Under the pieces are notes generated by a model. It made no database searches, was not told where the DNA came from, and worked only from the letters and a program-made list of their open reading frames with translations. From Serratia sp. H1w (GTDB lineage: Bacteria; Pseudomonadota; Gammaproteobacteria; Enterobacterales; Enterobacteriaceae): a stretch of 51,158 bases of DNA. Made by a program: the position numbers and the translations under genes. The stretch lies in contig NZ_AYMQ01000016.1 in NCBI RefSeq assembly GCF_000633355.1, forward strand, positions 1 through 51,158. The letters run 5' to 3'. Shown in pieces: positions 1-8,006 of this stretch. The first letter of the stretch is position 1. Each line of letters starts with the position of its first letter.

Positions 1-2
1 TA

Positions 3-77
3 CACATTGAATACATGACCGACTCGTTGGCCGATTGGATGCGCGTTAATGCGCCACAGCTGATTGGCAGTCAATAA
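3..77 (+). CDS. C-terminal end of an unidentified protein (partial)
   Basis: An open frame enters from the left edge and stops at TAA 75-77. The visible tail is 24 residues and ends in LIGSQ. Its family cannot be recognised from so short a piece. It reads the same way as hinT and ends about 130 bases before it. I see no start codon or domain motif, so the frame itself is the only support. Confidence 0.45.
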   Translation, partial: HIEYMTDSLADWMRVNAPQLIGSQ

Positions 78-207
78 TCCAGGTAATAGTGTTAAGGTTG
101 AGTGATTCTCCATCACTCGATGCGGAAAGTGCGCAATCGGGTTGAAAGCAGTAGAATTTGTCACTCATACTGCATAATCCCTTATTATGCTGAACAAGGA
201 GTTCCAA

Positions 208-558
208 ATGGCCGAAGAAACGATTTTCAGTAAAATTATTCGCCGCGAAATCCCTGCCGATGTGGTCTATCAGGACGAACTGGTCACCGCATTTCGTGAT
301 ATTTCCCCACAGGCGCCGACTCATATCCTGATCGTGCCGAACGTGCTGATCCCCACGGTGAACGACGTGACGGTGGAACATGAGGCAGCGTTGGGCCGTA
401 TGATCACCGTGGCGGCCAAAATTGCCGAGCAGGAAGGGATTGCCGAAGACGGTTACCGCCTGATCATCAATTGCAATCGCCATGGCGGACAAGAGGTCTA
501 CCATATTCATATGCATTTAGTCGGTGGGCGCGTTCTGGGCCCGTTGTTACCACGTTAA
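208..558 (+). CDS. hinT: HinT purine nucleoside phosphoramidase (HIT family)
   Basis: HinT hydrolyses adenosine and guanosine 5'-phosphoramidates in the cytoplasm. The protein is 116 residues, close to the 119 of E. coli HinT. The C-terminal half carries the histidine triad HIHMHLVGG, whose middle histidine is the catalytic nucleophile in the family, and the N-terminus [10 protein letters not shown] is typical. I chose ATG 208 because AAGGAG at 196-201 sits six bases upstream. An in-frame ATG at 187 would add seven residues that the family lacks. It is the first gene of a same-strand run with ycfL, lpoB, thiK and nagZ. Confidence 0.95.
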   Translation: MAEETIFSKIIRREIPADVVYQDELVTAFRDISPQAPTHILIVPNVLIPTVNDVTVEHEAALGRMITVAAKIAEQEGIAEDGYRLIINCNRHGGQEVYHIHMHLVGGRVLGPLLPR

Positions 559-570
559 CCGAGGAATACC

Positions 571-960
571 ATGCGCTATATCCACACGACGCGTTATCTG
601 ATGGCGCTGGTGCTCCCTGCCGTGATGCTGATGGGCTGTAGCAGCCCAAAGGGCATCTCGGTCAATGAACGGCAAACGGTGGTGATGGATTCACCGGTGC
701 TGACGGCGGGTATTCTGGCGGATAACCCGTCGATCGCCGATGCGTCGGGTCGCCTGAAGGCCAGTTCGGTGCTCAGTAACACCCAGACGACTCCGGTAAC
801 CATCCACTATCGCTTCTACTGGTACGACAAACAGGGGCTGGATATCATGCCTTTTGAGCAGCTGCGTACTGTTACCGTTGCCGCTAATTCAGACGTCGAG
901 ATTTATTCGCTCAATGGCAATCTCGATGCCAAGCGTGTGCGTCTGTATTTATACTTATAA
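571..960 (+). CDS. ycfL: YcfL family lipoprotein (DUF1425)
   Basis: This is a 129-residue predicted lipoprotein. A short signal peptide ends in the lipobox L20-M21-G22-C23, so the mature protein should begin at Cys23. Residue +2 is Ser, which favours outer-membrane sorting by the Lol pathway. The rest is a compact beta-rich domain with the YcfL-like segment VTIHYRFYWYDKQGL. In E. coli ycfL lies between hinT and lpoB, as here. The molecular function is unknown. It starts 12 bases after hinT and ends 24 bases before lpoB, so the three are probably cotranscribed. Confidence 0.9.
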   Translation: MRYIHTTRYLMALVLPAVMLMGCSSPKGISVNERQTVVMDSPVLTAGILADNPSIADASGRLKASSVLSNTQTTPVTIHYRFYWYDKQGLDIMPFEQLRTVTVAANSDVEIYSLNGNLDAKRVRLYLYL

Positions 961-984
961 GTTTTGGTTACGTTGGAGAAGGTA

Positions 985-1569
985 ATGAAAAAGTTTCTAT
1001 GGGTGGCGCTGGCCGCGTTGGTGTTAACTGGCTGTCCATCACGCCCGCCAGAGCCTACGGCACCGGTTACGGTGGAGCAACAGCCGCAACAACCAGAACC
1101 TCAGCCAGAACCGTTGCCACCGATCACTGAACCGGTGCCGCAACCGCCGAAAATCCAGCAGCTTGACTGGCTGGGCAGCGTACAACCGATGGTCAATCAG
1201 ATGTTGCAGGCCGATGGTGTGACGGCTGGCAGCGTATTGCTGTTGGACAGTGTTAAAAACAACACCAACGGCTCATTGAGTATCGGCAACGCCACCTCGG
1301 CGCTGCATCAGGCACTAGCCTCCAACAAGACCTTTGCCGTGGTGCCAGAAGCGCAGTTGGCGAGTGCCAGGCAAACTCTGGGCCTGTCGGCGGAAGACAG
1401 CCTGGGATCGCGCAGCAAAGCCATTGGCCTGGCGCGCATCGTCAACGCGCAATATGTGTTGTATAGCGCTGTCAGTGGCGATGTGAAGTCACCGGCGATG
1501 GAAATGCAGCTGATGCTGGTACAAACCGGTGAGATTGTCTGGTCAGGCAATGGCGACGTCAAATACTGA
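985..1569 (+). CDS. lpoB: LpoB, outer-membrane lipoprotein activator of PBP1b
   Basis: LpoB stimulates the peptidoglycan synthase PBP1b (MrcB) from the outer membrane. The protein is 194 residues. Its lipobox LTGC is followed by a proline- and glutamate-rich linker of about 35 residues, which in this family spans the periplasm. A folded domain beginning near IQQLDWLGSVQPM follows. ATG 985 is preferred over an upstream in-frame TTG at 964 because it gives the standard MKKFLW signal peptide and has GGAG at 975-978. The C-terminus overlaps the likely start of thiK by 20 bases, so the two are translationally close. Confidence 0.93.
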   Translation: MKKFLWVALAALVLTGCPSRPPEPTAPVTVEQQPQQPEPQPEPLPPITEPVPQPPKIQQLDWLGSVQPMVNQMLQADGVTAGSVLLLDSVKNNTNGSLSIGNATSALHQALASNKTFAVVPEAQLASARQTLGLSAEDSLGSRSKAIGLARIVNAQYVLYSAVSGDVKSPAMEMQLMLVQTGEIVWSGNGDVKY

Positions 1570-2413
1570 GTCCCGGTTACGGCAAATCCTGAGTCACAGG
1601 CTACCTGCGGTAAATACCGCCGGTTGTCGTTTTAGCCTGGTACAGGGCTTGAGTGGGGAAAGCTGGCGGATCGAAGGCGACGATGTGCAACTGCTGGCCC
1701 GTCCGCAGACGCCGGAAAAACGGGCGCTCGGCGTTGACCGGCGGCGTGAAGGGCAAGCGCTGAAACGCGCAGGGTTGGGCATTGGGCCAAAGGTCTGGTT
1801 ACAGAGCCGCGATTGGCTGATCGTCGAATGGCTGGTTGGCGAGAGCGTTGACGAAACGGCATTTGCTGGCTTAACGGCCAGCGGCGAGTTGGCGGAGTTG
1901 ACCGCCCGCTTGCATAACCGTGGGTTGAGTGGCTATCGGCTGGATCTGCAACAGCAGTTTACCCGCTATTGGCAGCAGATCGATCGCCAGCGCATCACGC
2001 CTGGCTGGCTGCGTTGGCAGCGTTATTTTACCCACGGCCCAATGCCGCGCCCGTTGAAACTGGCTCCGCTGCACATGGATATTCATGCCGGTAATCTGCT
2101 GCTACAGGCCGGGCAGCCCAGGCTGATCGACTGGGAGTATGCCGCAGATGGCGATATCGCCCTGGAGTTGGCGGCCATGTTTCGCTTCAATCAGTTTTCC
2201 CCAGATAGCCAACAACGCTTTTTAGAACAATACCAGTCACATGGCTATGCTGATTTGCCGCGCTTGACCTTGCAGGTCCAGCGCTGGTCGCCATGGGTGG
2301 ATTACCTGATATTGATGTGGTGCGAAGTGCGCTGGCAGCAGTGTCGGGATACGGAATTTTTGCGTTGGGGCGCAGCGTTATACCGGCGTTTTTGTTTATC
2401 ATCGTCAAATTAA
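1550..2413 (+). CDS. thiK: ThiK thiamine kinase
   Basis: ThiK phosphorylates thiamine to thiamine phosphate during salvage. The protein is about 287 residues (E. coli 274) and has an aminoglycoside-phosphotransferase-like kinase fold. The catalytic loop [11 protein letters not shown] supplies the general-base Asp and metal-binding Asn, and RLIDWEYA further on supplies the second metal-binding Asp. I placed the start at ATG 1550, inside the end of lpoB. A more upstream start would add seven residues, and this choice is uncertain by a few codons. The order lpoB-thiK-nagZ-ycfP matches E. coli. Confidence 0.92.
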   Translation: MATSNTESRLRQILSHRLPAVNTAGCRFSLVQGLSGESWRIEGDDVQLLARPQTPEKRALGVDRRREGQALKRAGLGIGPKVWLQSRDWLIVEWLVGESVDETAFAGLTASGELAELTARLHNRGLSGYRLDLQQQFTRYWQQIDRQRITPGWLRWQRYFTHGPMPRPLKLAPLHMDIHAGNLLLQAGQPRLIDWEYAADGDIALELAAMFRFNQFSPDSQQRFLEQYQSHGYADLPRLTLQVQRWSPWVDYLILMWCEVRWQQCRDTEFLRWGAALYRRFCLSSSN

Positions 2414-2436
2414 TCATGAACAGTTGTGAGGTGGCC

Positions 2437-3468
2437 GTGGGCCCAGTAATGCTAGATGTCGTCGGCTATGAGCTGGACGCAGAAGAACGCGAAATTTTAA
2501 AACACCCGCTGGTAGGCGGCCTGATCCTGTTTACCCGTAATTTTGCCGATCCGCAGCAGTTGCGTGAGCTGGTGCGCCAGATCCGTGCGGCCTCGCATTC
2601 GCGGCTGGTGGTGGCGGTGGATCAGGAAGGTGGGCGCGTGCAGCGCTTCCGCGAAGGCTTTACCCGCTTACCGGCGGCGCAGTCCTTTGCGGCACTCAAT
2701 GATGCCCAGGAAGGCGGGCGTCTGGCTCAGGAAGCCGGGTGGCTGATGGCCTCGGAAATGATCGCGCAGGATATTGATATCAGCTTTGCCCCGGTACTGG
2801 ATATCGGCCACGCCAGTGCGGCGATTGGTGAACGCTCTTTCCATAGCGATCCGCAGCAGGCGCTCGTGATGGCCGAGCGCTTTATCCAGGGGATGCACAG
2901 CGCCGGGATGAAAACCACCGGCAAGCATTTCCCAGGGCATGGCGCGGTCACCGCAGACTCGCATAAAGAAACGCCGCGCGATCCACGGCCATTGGCTCAG
3001 ATCCGCGAACATGATATGACTATCTTCCGTGAGCTGATTAAACGTGGCTTGCTGGATGCCATCATGCCAGCGCATGTCATCTATACTGAAGCAGACCCGC
3101 GTCCGGCCAGCGGCTCGCCTTACTGGTTGCAACAAATCTTGCGTCAGGAACTGGGCTTTGACGGCGTGATCTTCTCCGACGATCTGTCGATGGAAGGGGC
3201 CGCAATCATGGGCAGCTACGCCGAGCGTGGCCAGGCGGCGTTGGACGCCGGTTGCGATATGATCCTGGTTTGCAATAATCGGGCGGGGGCGGTCAGCGTG
3301 TTAGATAACCTGTCCCCGGTCAAAGTAGAGAAATTGCAGCGGTTATATCATCGCGGTCAGTTCACCCGTCAGGAACTGCGCGATTCCGACCGTTGGCAAA
3401 AGGCGCATACTGCGCTGAGCCAACTGCATGAACGCTGGGAAGAGCATAAGCAACGCTCAGTGGGGTGA
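2437..3468 (+). CDS. nagZ: NagZ beta-N-acetylglucosaminidase
   Basis: NagZ removes N-acetylglucosamine from anhydro-muropeptides in the cytoplasm during cell-wall recycling. In many Enterobacterales its product also feeds AmpC induction. The 343-residue protein is a glycoside hydrolase family 3 single-domain enzyme. It contains KHFPGHG, the TADSHKETP loop with the catalytic His of the Asp-His pair, and SDDLSMEG with the nucleophilic Asp. I chose GTG 2437, which gives VGPVMLDV to match E. coli MGPVMLDV, with GAGG at 2428-2431 as ribosome-binding site. The earlier ATG at 2416 lacks a good one. The gene begins 23 bases after thiK. Confidence 0.95.
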   Translation: MGPVMLDVVGYELDAEEREILKHPLVGGLILFTRNFADPQQLRELVRQIRAASHSRLVVAVDQEGGRVQRFREGFTRLPAAQSFAALNDAQEGGRLAQEAGWLMASEMIAQDIDISFAPVLDIGHASAAIGERSFHSDPQQALVMAERFIQGMHSAGMKTTGKHFPGHGAVTADSHKETPRDPRPLAQIREHDMTIFRELIKRGLLDAIMPAHVIYTEADPRPASGSPYWLQQILRQELGFDGVIFSDDLSMEGAAIMGSYAERGQAALDAGCDMILVCNNRAGAVSVLDNLSPVKVEKLQRLYHRGQFTRQELRDSDRWQKAHTALSQLHERWEEHKQRSVG

Positions 3469-3545
3469 ACGGCCAGGGCGCCGCAAGAAGGCGGTGTTAA
3501 TAATGGGGGACTGTCAGCGGCCCCCAGCTTGTTGCGAGGAACCAC

Positions 3546-4088
3546 ATGATTATTTATTTGCATGGCTTCGATTCCACCAGTCCCGGCAATCATGAAAAGA
3601 TTATGCAGTTGCAGTTCATCGAGCCGGACGTGCGCTTTATCAGTTACAGCACTTTGCATCCACGCCATGATATGCAGCATTTATTGAAAGAGGTGGACAA
3701 GGCGGTTCAGCAGGAAGGGGATGCCCATCCGTTGATCTGCGGTGTGGGTCTTGGCGGTTTTTGGGCCGAACGTATCGGCTTTTTGTGCGGCATCCGTCAG
3801 GTAGTCTTTAACCCGAACCTGTTCCCGGAAGAACATATGCACGGCAAGATCGATCGGCCGGAAGAGTATCGCGATATCGCCACCAAATGCGTGGACGATT
3901 TCCGTGAGAAGAACCGCGATCGCTGCCTGGTGGTACTTTCTCGCCAGGATGAAGTGCTGGACAGCCAGCGCAGTGCAGAGTTGCTGCACAAGTATTATGA
4001 AATCGTCTGGGATGAGCAGCAGAGCCACAAGTTTAAAAACATCTCGCCGCATTTGCAGCGTATCAAGGCTTTCAAGACGCTGGCATAA
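3546..4088 (+). CDS. ycfP: YcfP, UPF0227 alpha/beta-hydrolase-like protein
   Basis: This 180-residue protein matches E. coli YcfP along its whole length as I recall it. It looks like a small alpha/beta-hydrolase ([13 protein letters not shown] near the N-terminus). The nucleophile elbow reads GVGLGG at residues 66-71, so the Ser of the usual GxSxG motif is missing and ordinary esterase chemistry is doubtful. The conserved C-terminus is [30 protein letters not shown] supplies the ribosome-binding site. The 77-base gap from nagZ contains a GGGGG/CCCCC hairpin at 3504-3526. An intrinsic terminator follows the gene. Function is unknown. Confidence 0.9.
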   Translation: MIIYLHGFDSTSPGNHEKIMQLQFIEPDVRFISYSTLHPRHDMQHLLKEVDKAVQQEGDAHPLICGVGLGGFWAERIGFLCGIRQVVFNPNLFPEEHMHGKIDRPEEYRDIATKCVDDFREKNRDRCLVVLSRQDEVLDSQRSAELLHKYYEIVWDEQQSHKFKNISPHLQRIKAFKTLA

Positions 4089-4135
4089 CAACTTTGTAAC
4101 GCATCACCGGGCCGTAAACGCTGTTCCGTAAGGGC

Positions 4136-4153
4136 AGCCGTTGCGGCTTTTTT
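4136..4153 (+). terminator. Intrinsic terminator after ycfP
   Basis: AGCCG-TTG-CGGCT forms a five-base-pair stem with a three-base loop. It is followed directly by a T tract broken by one G. It lies about 50 bases after the ycfP stop, before the ndh promoter region. The stem is short, so efficiency is uncertain. Confidence 0.55.
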
Positions 4154-4271
4154 GTTTTTATCGGGCCGGTTTTCGCTGGCCAGCAGCAAAATTCAGAACT
4201 GTGATCTCGCGCTAACTATTTGAATCACAATCCTCAAAAAAAGCCTTCGTCCAGCCTTTAACCAAAAAACT

Positions 4272-4285
4272 TTGATGTACATCAA
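4272..4285 (+). promoter_or_regulatory. FNR box in the ndh promoter
   Basis: TTGATGTACATCAA matches the FNR consensus TTGAT-N4-ATCAA at every defined base. A candidate -10 TATTCT at 4315-4320 would place a start near 4327, with the box centred about 48 bases upstream. E. coli ndh is repressed by FNR from a site near -50, so anaerobic repression is expected here. A weaker half-site, TTGAA at 4220-4224, may be the second upstream site known in E. coli. Confidence 0.8.
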
Positions 4286-4420
4286 TTTTGGTATGACCAA
4301 ATAACCTCTCATGCTATTCTGGCCGCAGATAGCAGGTTTAACTTAAGCGAACCCTATGTATTCTAAGGATATTATTTGTTTACCCTTAGGCAACAATTGG
4401 TTCACATTCAGGGGGTCATT

Positions 4421-5725
4421 TTGACAACGCCAAAGAAAAAAATAGTTATTGTCGGCGGTGGTGCCGGTGGTCTGGAGCTGGCAACCAGCCTGGGTCATAA
4501 ACTGGGTCGTAAGCACAAGGCGGAGATTACGCTGGTGGATCGTAACCACAGCCACCTGTGGAAACCGTTGCTGCATGAAGTAGCCACCGGCTCCCTGGAT
4601 GACGGCGTGGATGCGTTGAACTATCTGGCGCATGCGCGTAATCATTTCTTCAACTTCCAGCTGGGTTCACTGGTCAACATTGACCGTGAAAAGAAAACGC
4701 TGCAACTGACCCAGATCTGCGATGTGCAGGGAATTGAACTGGTTCCTGCTCGTGAACTGAGCTACGACATTCTGGTCATGGCGTTGGGCAGTACCTCGAA
4801 CGATTTCGGCACTCCAGGGGTACGCGATAACTGCATCTTCCTGGATAACCCGAACCAGGCGCACCGTTTCCATAACGAAATGTTAAACCTGTTCCTCAAG
4901 TTCTCTGCCAAGCCGGAAGAGAAAGAAAGCGTCAATATCGCCATTGTCGGCGGTGGGGCTACCGGCGTTGAGCTGTCGGCAGAACTGCATAACGCGGTAA
5001 AACAGCTGCACAGCTACGGTTTTGAAGGTCTGGATAACAGCGCCTTGAAGGTGACCCTGGTTGAAGCGGGTGAGCGCATTCTGCCAGCCTTGCCGCCACG
5101 TATTTCCGCTGCGGCACACCAGGAGCTGAACAAGCTTGGCGTGCGCGTGTTGACCAACACCATGGTGACCAGTGCCGACGAAAATGGCCTGAACACCAAG
5201 GGCGGCGAGTTTATCAATGCCGATCTGATGGTCTGGGCTGCAGGTATCAAGGCTCCGGACTTTATGAAAGACATTGCCGGGTTGGAAACCAACCGTATCA
5301 ACCAACTGGTGGTTGAACCGACGCTGCAAACCACCCGTGATGCCAACATCTTTGCCATCGGTGACTGCGCCTCTTGCCCGCGCGAGGGTGGTGGTTTTGT
5401 TCCCCCACGGGCACAGTCTGCCCACCAGATGGCATCACGTTGCTATAGCAACATCCTGGCAATGATGAACGAACAGCCGATGAAGCCTTATGTGTATAAG
5501 GATCACGGTTCATTGGTATCGCTCTCCCGTTTCAGTACCGTAGGCAGCCTGATGGGCAACCTGATGCGTGGCTCGATGATGGTCGAAGGGCGTATCGCTC
5601 GCGTGGTGTATATTTCACTGTACCGTATGCACCAGGTAGCGCTTCACGGCTATACCAAAACCGGCCTGATGATGCTGGTTGGCGGTATCAACCGGGTGAT
5701 CCGTCCGCGTTTGAAAATGCACTGA
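4421..5725 (+). CDS. ndh: Ndh, type II NADH:quinone oxidoreductase
   Basis: Ndh is the single-subunit, non-proton-pumping NADH dehydrogenase that passes electrons from NADH through FAD to quinone at the inner membrane. The protein is 434 residues, the same length as in E. coli. Two Rossmann motifs are visible, [12 protein letters not shown] near residue 8 for FAD and [12 protein letters not shown] in the middle for [13 protein letters not shown] completes the FAD site, and the C-terminal region is amphipathic. The start is TTG 4421 with AGGGGG six bases upstream. This gives LTTPKKKIV, and E. coli ndh also uses TTG. It is a single-gene unit between two terminators. Confidence 0.96.
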   Translation: MTTPKKKIVIVGGGAGGLELATSLGHKLGRKHKAEITLVDRNHSHLWKPLLHEVATGSLDDGVDALNYLAHARNHFFNFQLGSLVNIDREKKTLQLTQICDVQGIELVPARELSYDILVMALGSTSNDFGTPGVRDNCIFLDNPNQAHRFHNEMLNLFLKFSAKPEEKESVNIAIVGGGATGVELSAELHNAVKQLHSYGFEGLDNSALKVTLVEAGERILPALPPRISAAAHQELNKLGVRVLTNTMVTSADENGLNTKGGEFINADLMVWAAGIKAPDFMKDIAGLETNRINQLVVEPTLQTTRDANIFAIGDCASCPREGGGFVPPRAQSAHQMASRCYSNILAMMNEQPMKPYVYKDHGSLVSLSRFSTVGSLMGNLMRGSMMVEGRIARVVYISLYRMHQVALHGYTKTGLMMLVGGINRVIRPRLKMH

Positions 5726-5754
5726 TGTTTTAACCCGCTGGTTTGGTTAATGAA

Positions 5755-5785
5755 AACCCACGTAGGCTTGCCGCGTGGGTTTTTT
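5755..5785 (+). terminator. Intrinsic terminator after ndh
   Basis: AACCCACG pairs with CGTGGGTT across an 11-base loop and runs into a T tract. The eight-base-pair stem begins 29 bases after the ndh stop. This is a strong rho-independent terminator. Confidence 0.88.
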
Positions 5786-5987
5786 GTTGGCTAGCCGTTC
5801 GGAATCCTCTCAAATCATCGGATTTTTCCCGCTTTTACCTCATTTTGCTCTCTGAGTCTTATTGCGAGGGTGAACTTCCTTGTGCAGACTTTAGGGAGTT
5901 TACAGACGGCGCGTCACGCACGCCGTAAACCGGGGAACGTCTTTTCCCGGTGCATAATGCGTGGTAACACATTCAGGAGGATTTCCT

Positions 5988-6524
5988 GTGAACAAATCAA
6001 TGTTAGCCGGTGTTGGGATTGGTATTGCAGCCGCTCTGGGAATTGCTGCCGTAGCCGGTCTGGACGTATTTACTCCCGGCCCACAATATGCGCAGGTTCT
6101 CGCCGCAACACCGATCAAAGAAACCGTTAAGACCCCTCGCCAGGAGTGCCGGAATGTCACTGTGACTCACCGTGCACCGGTTCAGGATGAAAACCGTATC
6201 GCTGGCTCCGTGCTGGGTGCGGTTGCCGGGGGCGTGATTGGTCACCAGTTTGGTGGTGGCCGTGGCCGTGATGTTGCGACCGTAGTGGGTGCGTTGGGTG
6301 GCGGCTATGCCGGTCACCAGGTGCAGGGTGCGATGCAGGACAACGATACGACGACCAGCACACAACAGCGCTGCAAAACGGTATATGACAAATCGCAGAA
6401 TACGCTGGGCTATGATGTGACGTACAAGATTGGCAACCAGCAGGGCAAGATCCGTATGGATCACGATCCGGGTACTCAGATCCCATTGGATAAGAGTGGT
6501 CAGTTGGTGCTGACCAAGGCCTGA
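5988..6524 (+). CDS. ycfJ: YcfJ, glycine-zipper envelope protein
   Basis: This 178-residue protein matches E. coli YcfJ over its length. An N-terminal hydrophobic segment (about residues 5-25) acts as signal or anchor. The central stretch AGSVLGAVAGGVIGHQFGGG is a glycine zipper of the Rick_17kDa_Anti/SlyB type, which inserts into or along the outer membrane. The C-terminal part is soluble with KIRMDHDPGTQIPLD. The start is GTG 5988 with AGGAGG at 5975-5980. The leader at about 5895-5970 holds GTTTA/TAAAC and CCGGG/CCCGG inverted repeats. Function is unknown. Overexpression in E. coli has been linked to biofilm traits, which I recall but cannot check. Confidence 0.88.
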   Translation: MNKSMLAGVGIGIAAALGIAAVAGLDVFTPGPQYAQVLAATPIKETVKTPRQECRNVTVTHRAPVQDENRIAGSVLGAVAGGVIGHQFGGGRGRDVATVVGALGGGYAGHQVQGAMQDNDTTTSTQQRCKTVYDKSQNTLGYDVTYKIGNQQGKIRMDHDPGTQIPLDKSGQLVLTKA

Positions 6525-6537
6525 TCCTCGGTGTTTA

Positions 6538-6689
6538 CCCCTCACCCCAACCCTCTCCCACAGGGAGAGGGAGCCGATTTGGCTTCGTAATCAGGTACGG
6601 TGCTCGATCTGTAGATTTGTTCAGTATGTTAGTCAGGTAGGTTTCTGTACCTGATAACTAGCTCGATCAGTCCCCTCTCCCTGTGGGAG
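6538..6689 (+). repeat. Terminal-inverted-repeat intergenic element, copy A (split by the IS)
   Basis: The copy begins CCCCTCACCCCAACCCTC and would end in the reverse complement, now at 7980-7996 beyond the IS element. Its inner part holds ATCAGGTAC (6590-6598) and GTACCTGAT (6647-6655) as a second inverted pair. This differs from the core of copies B, D and E. It lies just after ycfJ. Confidence 0.8.
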
Positions 6690-7974
6690 TGTACAGACCG
6701 GGGACATGGTAGACAGGTGTTCAAGGACATGGTGAACACTTTTTAACATCCTTTACCCATAACGATCGACCTATTTCTCAGGTCGATCGTCCCCACTTTA
6801 GTGCTGTACCACCACACCTCGTAGTACCCCTCTCTCTCACTTTCCTTCAGTCCGACACATTCTCCGATAAAGGCCTTCCCCACTTTCAGGCCCATCCCTT
6901 TCATGCTCAGTTTTCCACTGATATCCACTTTCCTGACCAAGACCCCTTCGTCATACTCAGCTGCCGCCGGATTGCCATTGTACTGTCGCTGTGAAGGCTG
7001 ATAACGAGACGCCGGTACCGCCATTGACAGTGCTTCATGTGGGCGTTCCAGGTTGTAAGTGTCTCGCCAGGCGTCGAATACCTCCTGCAACTGCGCGGCA
7101 TGGGTAAACCACCGTCCCTGCAGAAGCTCTGCCTTCAGGCTGCGGTGGAAGCGCTCCAGCTTACCCTGTGTCTGAGGATGGTAAGGCCGAGAGTGACCCA
7201 CCCGGATACCCTGACGCATCAGCCACAGCTCCAACGCGGTCCAACTGCCCGTTGTATCACCCCACGGCGAGCCGTTATCCATGGTCATTCTCTCCGGCAG
7301 ACCATAACGTTCGAACACGGCTATCAACTGGGACTGTACGGTGACACGTCGTTCATCCGGGCAGTGCGCCAGACAGAGCGAGAAGCGTGAGTGGTCATCC
7401 AGCAAGGTCAGCGGATGGCAACGTCCTTCGGCGAAGGGGAAGTGGCCTTTGAAGTCCATCTGCCAGAGTTGGTTCGGGGCATCATGCTCAAAGCGCCCGA
7501 CGGTTGGAGCCGGTGACGGGCCTCCCGGGAGCAGGTCATGGCGGCGCATCAGGTTATGCACGGTGCTGGCGGCAGGTAACGCATGTCCCTGCATCTCGAG
7601 CCATTGCTTGAGCTTGCGCGCGCCCCACTTCGGGTGGGTCAAATGAGCAGCGTGAAGGTGTTCGACAACGCTATCGGGTGTTCTGGAAGGCGAATGGTGT
7701 GGCGCTCTGGAGCGCTCTTTCAGACCGTCCTTGCCGTCAGAGCGCCAGCGGTGTAACCACTTGTAGCCCGTGGTAGGGGTTATGCCGAACTGACGGCATA
7801 ACGCACGGATATTAGCGCCTTCTTGCGAGGCGAAAAACACAAACTCGATACGTAATGACATGGCAGATCTCTCATTCCACGGCATAAGCAGCTCCACTCA
7901 GAAGTACTCATACCTATGTTGTAAGTGTCTACCATGTCCCCGAACAAGTGTTCACGATGTCCCCGGACTGTACA
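6690..7974 (-). mobile_element. IS481-family insertion sequence, complete
   Basis: The 1285-base element is bounded by imperfect inverted repeats beginning TGTACAGACCGGGGACAT on the left and, reverse-complemented, TGTACAGTCCGGGGACAT on the right. Each end carries a second copy of the GGACATxGTxxACA motif inside the terminal one, a likely pattern of transposase binding sites. The only gene is a full-length transposase on the minus strand. GGGAG flanks both sides (6685-6689 and 7975-7979) and is probably a five-base target duplication. The flanks joined without the IS restore the intergenic repeat, so the target is known. Transposase and both ends look intact. Confidence 0.88.
6743..7885 (-). 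CDS. IS481-family transposase
   Basis: The protein is 380 residues from ATG 7885 (MPWNERSAM); a start four codons earlier is possible. Near the N-terminus is a helix-turn-helix region (ALCRQFGITPTTGYKWLHRW). The integrase core (rve) follows, with the DDE residues in WQMDFKG, TMDNGSPWG and GKLERFH, numbered 144, 203 and 244 from this start. A C-terminal DNA-binding or beta domain ends the protein. No stop or frameshift is seen, so it should be active. It is transcribed toward ycfJ. Confidence 0.9.
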   Translation of the reverse strand: MPWNERSAMSLRIEFVFFASQEGANIRALCRQFGITPTTGYKWLHRWRSDGKDGLKERSRAPHHSPSRTPDSVVEHLHAAHLTHPKWGARKLKQWLEMQGHALPAASTVHNLMRRHDLLPGGPSPAPTVGRFEHDAPNQLWQMDFKGHFPFAEGRCHPLTLLDDHSRFSLCLAHCPDERRVTVQSQLIAVFERYGLPERMTMDNGSPWGDTTGSWTALELWLMRQGIRVGHSRPYHPQTQGKLERFHRSLKAELLQGRWFTHAAQLQEVFDAWRDTYNLERPHEALSMAVPASRYQPSQRQYNGNPAAAEYDEGVLVRKVDISGKLSMKGMGLKVGKAFIGECVGLKESEREGYYEVWWYSTKVGTIDLRNRSIVMGKGC

Positions 7975-8006
7975 GGGAGAGGGCTAGGGTGAGGGGACAT
8001 CGATCG

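Noticed and set aside
2416-2436. ATG 2416 as the nagZ start
   Set aside because: It adds seven residues absent from the family and has no ribosome-binding site. GTG 2437 fits both.
6538-7996. CRISPR-like array from the repeated CCCTCACCCC units
   Set aside because: The copies are kilobases apart, form inverted-repeat ends and have no regular spacers or cas genes.
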